Shown here in pieces: positions 57,841 to 64,000 of a DNA stretch of 64,000 nt. Each line of letters starts with the position of its first letter. Positions within the stretch are counted from its first letter, which is position 1. Position numbers and translations under genes: made by a program. The notes under the pieces are model-generated. The model did not search any database. It saw only the letters and a program-made list of their open reading frames with translations, and was not told where the DNA came from. Source of the DNA: Bryum argenteum (lineage: Eukaryota; Streptophyta; Bryopsida; Bryales; Bryaceae); NCBI GenBank assembly GCA_037043015.1, contig CM073323.1:12149758-12213757 (forward strand). Direction: 5' to 3'.

Positions 57841-59128
57841 TGGTAGAGATATTGAGGATTCTTGTCAATAAAAGGTCTAACATTAAGTTGTTGCTATTAT
57901 ATTTCTTTACAAATTATACTATTTTTACGCAATTTTTTTCATAATCCACAAACATTTTTCTTTAAAAATTTTTTTTTAAAATAAAAAAGAAAAAATCTAG
58001 AATTTATGGGAAGATTTGGTTAATGATTGGAAAGATTTGGTTCTTTGACACTCCTTAAATACTTTGTTTCATGTCTTTGAATTATTGAAAAATCAAAATG
58101 TATAGACTTTACACAATAGTAAATTGCATATATAATATAGTCTACAACCTATATTATATTCTATGAGTATTGAAATATTGTAACGGCAATCACCATCTAC
58201 AAAAGGGTGTAAAAGCATATGAAGTTGTGAAAGGGTATTAAATAATGCAAAAGACTTTTTTGATTCTTTTTTCAAGACTTTAGTTTTGAGATGTGCTTCT
58301 ATTTACAAATGCAATCACCATAAAAGAAATTTAACACAATCTTTGATAATAACATCAAGTATTTAAGTATCTTGAAGATATTAAAATACTCAATTAATTC
58401 CAATTAAGTCACATTTTGACTATATATGGACTCTGTATTGGACACATAAGATACTTAGTTTTAAACATCCTTGAATATGATGCGATCTTCCTCTATAATG
58501 AACCACCGCAAGAATACTTTTATTGCATTCAATTCGTATTGGATGTAAAATGTACAAATCGATTATCATAATTAAATTGTCCATCTCATTTTAACTTCAT
58601 CTTTTGACAATATAGTACCATATATTTGTGTTACTTTCAAAATTTAAAGAAGGGCTATTAGAAATTCTAATGTTGTCCTTTGGAATTTTGAAATCTAGAT
58701 AATTTTGTTTTTGTAACATATCAAGCAAAAATCCAAGCAAGAAAATTATAGGCCTTTTATAGGTAGTTATTTAATATCATAGAAGAAATTCTCCTTCATG
58801 AACTTTGAAATTTTATTCAACGTCCCAATTCAAAGACAATCAATTATATTATTTTTTTTAAAAGATTCCAATGCATTGAGACCTTAAACTACAATATCAG
58901 TTATTAAAACAAAAAAGTATATTCTCCAAAAGGGTGACATAAGTCTTTACAATGAGGAGAAAGTTATAATTTGAATATTCGTTAACAATGTGATTTCTTA
59001 TGAGTATTTGGAGTATCGATTTGGTATTCCAAATTTTGTGTATTATCTTCTCTCTGCATTTCACATGCATATGAATTAAAAGTGTTAAATTATTGAAAAT
59101 GTAAAGACTATAGCTTTTGGAATATTCA

Positions 59129-60530
59129 ATGGCACCAAAAAAATTACTCAAAACACCATCTCATTCACCAAATCGCAAAGGAGGAAAGAAAGTTGGTAAA
59201 GAACTAGAGTTACATAGTAAGGTGAAACGAGTGGGAGTACCACCATCACCAAGATCAACAACTAAAGAAACTACCAAAGAAGCAGCTGTTTGCATAATTC
59301 CAAAGTAGATATTCGAGCTCAAATACTTTCTATGCACTTATATGTTCACTTATTTATTCTTACTTGAAGGGTTCATTATTTGAGATTGTGTAGATTTTAA
59401 CTATTGATTGAATTTTATTATAAACACAAGTCCTATCAATATATTTATATATAGAATAAGGTCACTCCATCTATTAAATCTATTAATCTTTAAGGAATAA
59501 AGCTTGTAAAACTTTTTGACATGAAAGATGGTTAGATATTGTACATTTTATTAGGATTGATTTATTTAATTTTTAGACCCATAGTTGATAGCATAGCACG
59601 TAGATGATAGTAATTTTCATGACTTTCTCTTTATGAGAGATTAAAAAATTATTGTATATCATCAAATCAACAGTATTAGAAGCCATATTAAAAAACCTTA
59701 AAAGTTCTAAACATGGAGTACTTCACATTAATACAAGTAGATTGAATCATGCATGAGAATTTCTAAGCACTTTTTCCCATTTCATTATTGAAATGCCTAA
59801 CATCATAGAAGACATAATATTTGAAGGTCTCCAAAAAATTATGTTGATCCACACTATGCTAAGTCCTTAACTTTTTCTCTCCAGAGGTAAATCTTCCGGC
59901 AAACTAATCAAACCTAAAAATGCAAATTCTGCAAATTTCAAAGACCCGGTAAAGGAGTCCTTGGGCAAGGAGCCTTTGGGCAATCTATCAGCAGTAAAGT
60001 CACTTCCAACTTCAAGTGGTGCTCCAAGTGGTAGTGGTGCAAGTGGTAGTTGTCCAGTAGGTCCAAATACAAATACTCCATTTAGTCCAAGAGACGATCC
60101 AAACAATAAAGGAGTACAAGCCCCAGTTCCAGCATGTTCACCTGACAATGAAGCCTCAATTTGTGCATTAAGAAAGAGAGAACAACAAAAGAAGATGATA
60201 ATGATGGGTATTGGCGGATTTTTGTTTTTGTTGCTATTTTGGTGGATGTTTAAAAGCTCCATTTACAGATTTTTGGGGATAGATGACGGTTTGGGTTCAG
60301 GTGGTATTGGAGCAGACGGGTTTGGAGGCGCTGGGGGTGTCGGAGGTGTTGGGGGTAGAGGTGGTAAGGGTGGTAGGGGTGATGGATTTGGTGATGGTGA
60401 TGATGATGATGATGGCCATGGTCTTGGAGGCGGTAGAGGCAGTAGAAGTAGAGGTTTAGGAAAGTTTAAAGGTAAAGGTAGAATGTGTTGGTTCAATTTG
60501 CCTTGTACCCTTGATACTGAAGGGGGATGA
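59129..60530 (+). CDS. Unrecognised single-pass membrane protein, Gly/Asp-rich tail
   Basis: Two exons, 59129-59304 and 59885-60530, give 273 aa. The donor (CCAAA|GTAGAT) and acceptor (TTTCTCTCCAG) share the same phase, and the join restores a Lys that the unspliced frame would follow with a stop. Residues 1-60 are Lys/Ser/Pro-rich (MAPKKLLKTPSHSPNRKGGK). 85-160 is a low-complexity Ser/Gly/Pro segment with four Cys. A basic patch RKREQQKK precedes one helix (~163-181, MIMMGIGGFLFLLLFWWMF). After it comes a long Gly-rich tail with a DGDDDDDGHG cluster and a final KGKGRMCWFNLPCTLDTEGG. It has no signal peptide, so the basic side is probably cytosolic. I know no family with this layout. It stands alone in AT-rich DNA. 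The gene model is supported by splice phase only. Confidence 0.6.
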
Positions 60531-60989
60531 ATACAACAACATGAATTCTGAAAATGACACTTAGATCCAAGGGGATGTTTGCCACTCTATAATACAAGTG
60601 AAGAGCATGGAGATAAACAAACCTATTGATGATTAGTAGAGTTATACAATCCATAGCATTTCACATGTGCTTACAAAGGTAACAAACTTGTAGAAGAACA
60701 ACCATATGAGTTGAATTTTTTACGAGGCAAATAAAGAAGATCATCCTTGTAATTGATATGGTTGATACTAACATTACTGACTCACTCGAAAGACCTCTTT
60801 TTTAGTTTTCTTACGAAATATCTTTGAGGCAATTAAACAATCCAGTGGTTAATTGTGAAAGCAAAAATAATACACTTGTAGCATCCAGAGCTCTTAGAGC
60901 TAGGACCTATATGAGAATGGATGAAGCAATAAGAAGGTAATGAAGCACAAAAGAGCTCATGTAAGAAGAAGAAAAAAGTAGGATACACA
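60531..60989. other. Intergenic between convergent genes
   Basis: 3' flanks of the glycine-rich gene and of the minus-strand reductase. AT-rich, with no other feature. Confidence 0.5.
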
Positions 60990-62770
<1,781 letters not shown>

Positions 62771-63639
62771 TCTTGGTACTGCCTGCTTGCACACAACTCA
62801 TTTTTATTCACTCAAAACTTTGGCTCCTACAAAATGCAATAAAGTAATGAACAACGTATAGCAATTCCACAGGAAACAAAATCAAATACAATTCCATGGC
62901 TAGAAATTGCCTTCAGAGTTGATGCCATCGCCTCCTCCCAACCAAATACTTATAACCTAGCAACAAGCCATCAAAAGAAGGTAAACTTTTCCGAAACGGA
63001 TACGCGACTGATCCATTGACTAGGATCAAAACAATGGATGACGAATACGGTGCTAGCACACATAGTGTCGACACCTAAAGCAACAACATGCACACACTTG
63101 AGCATTAGGTTCAAGAGTTTGGCGAACACCTTCAAACGTCAAGAAGTAAAGCGGAGTTTGGAAGGTGAAGAGCATCTTCCTTTGCAAGGTCAGGGAACAG
63201 GACATCACTATTTCAAGTTGGCGGGTTGGTGGGGTTGCATCATTACCAAACCCCCTTCCACACACACAGCGTGGCGAAAAAATAAATCATTGCAACTCAC
63301 ACAGTTCTTCTACGCCTGTACAATTAAGGCCGAGACTCGTGCGAACAAGATGGGACAACAAAGGCTCCTTATCACCGAGCGGCTACTCAAAAATGAAGCA
63401 GCCTAAGAATGACAAACTAAGCCCATCCCTCACATGAAGGATCAGTTAATCGGATAGTCCAAAGCAAGCAACTGGGTACCTTGATAACATAGAAAAAAAA
63501 TACTGATAAGAAAGGTGACATTCTCGGATTTCTGTGCATGAAGTGGTAATCTATCTGAAGAGGAGACTTAAAATTACATGGAACGATCTCTAGCCTAAGG
63601 CCTACCTAAGGGATTTCTCCAAAATAGATGTCGAAACGG
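62771..63639. other. Intergenic between the reductase and the receptor kinase
   Basis: It should contain the reductase promoter and the 3' region of the minus-strand kinase. Frames at 63038-63406 and 63165-63437 overlap and look like chance frames. Confidence 0.45.
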
Positions 63640-64000
63640 TTATTGATCAACTCCCGACCTCGGCACATAATTGACATCCCACTCTTGTGTAGCCGATGCC
63701 AACGTCATCAACTGCACTACAGCAAACCTCATGGTCGGTCTCTCGTCAGGAGATTGTTGAGTGCATCGCCGCGCCAGTCGCGCCATCTACATCGTAGAGA
63801 CAACAAGCTTTTGACATTAAAAAAATGAAACCCATTACACCAAGATATAAGATAGAATTGCACTTCTTTCACACAGATCAGGAATTCTTCTATTCAGCGG
63901 AGGTTACTCAATACATCACAAGATGCTGTAGGTGTATCTTTTCTTCAAGAAAGGAAAAAAATATACCTTCCAAACAGCGTCTATTGGGTATTCATCGTTG
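63640..64000 (-). CDS. LysM receptor-like kinase (CERK1/LYK type), last two exons, partial
   Basis: Only the C-terminal end of the kinase domain is inside the window: exon 64000-63967 (continues beyond the edge) and last exon 63786-63640, joined in phase 0. The sequence reads NDEYPIDAVWK then MARLARRCTQQSPDERPTMR, FAVVQLMTLASATQEWDV and NYVPRSGVDQ. CERK1-type kinases end with the same pattern (DYPID..YKMA.LA.ACTQ....RP.MR..V..L.TL.S...WDV), and the WDV after the invariant Arg helix is characteristic of LysM kinases. These receptors perceive chitin or lipochitooligosaccharides at the plasma membrane. LysM and membrane parts must lie to the right, outside the window. Confidence 0.8.

Larger units (their letters stand above)
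53166..59128. other. Long intergenic region, no gene seen
   Basis: 53270-53580 and 53850-54600 are less AT-rich and contain CACGTGG-type motifs (near 53400 and 53884), but I find no exon attached to them. Between lie the TTAA elements at 53592, 54610 and 57145 and a minus-strand family fragment at 56960. 55245-56950 and 57840-59100 are AT-rich with nothing recognised. Confidence 0.5.

Noticed and set aside
60263-60496. Proline-rich minus-strand frame
   Set aside because: It is the antisense of the glycine-rich tail encoded on the plus strand (Gly codons read as Pro).

Overview
The window is nuclear DNA of a green land plant. The evidence is spliced genes with GT-AG introns, a chloroplast ferrochelatase with an LHC-like tail, a plant-type B-box protein, a plant EXO70 and the end of a LysM receptor kinase. 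Several proteins differ from the angiosperm versions I know, and the intergenic DNA is AT-rich and full of short DNA transposons. This fits a non-seed plant such as a bryophyte or lycophyte, but the species cannot be named from the sequence.

Layout. 1-7.5 kb: repeats (a tRNA-derived SINE, a TA-inserting MITE nested in it, a 981-bp TTAA element) and a broken RING-finger fragment. 7.5-32.2 kb is the gene-rich part: ferrochelatase FC2 (-), an ERGIC3-type ER-Golgi cargo protein (+), a membrane-anchored aspartic protease (+), a MAPR/cytochrome-b5-like membrane steroid-binding protein (+) and EXO70 (-). 32.2-40.6 kb: TTAA elements, a GGCATGTGCC-containing repeat and a decayed GC-rich island of unknown origin. 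40.6-46.2 kb: a 5.56-kb element with 31-bp terminal inverted repeats and GC-rich cargo. 46.9-48.1 kb: a B-box protein with a cyclin-fold-like C-terminus (-). 48.1-59.1 kb: more MITEs, two inverted SINEs, a 41-bp perfect hairpin and no convincing gene. 59.1-64 kb: an unrecognised two-exon glycine-rich membrane protein (+), a medium-chain double-bond reductase (-) and the last two exons of a CERK1-like LysM receptor kinase (-), which runs off the right edge.

The genes are an ordinary eukaryotic mixture and form no operon-like system. ERGIC3 and EXO70 both act in the secretory pathway and the protease enters it, but I see no sign of co-regulation. All exon models were built by hand. For FC2, ERGIC3, the protease, MAPR, EXO70 and the reductase, every junction keeps the reading frame.

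The most unusual content is the transposon fauna. At least six elements (146-981 bp) have perfect or near-perfect inverted ends starting CCC and are flanked on both sides by TTAA, the piggyBac signature, which is hardly known in plants. A second group of MITEs starts TA-AGGTA and one copy is nested in a SINE at a TA. Other points of interest are the 5.56-kb cargo-bearing element, the B-box/cyclin-like gene, the orphan glycine-rich membrane protein and a GC-AG intron in the protease.
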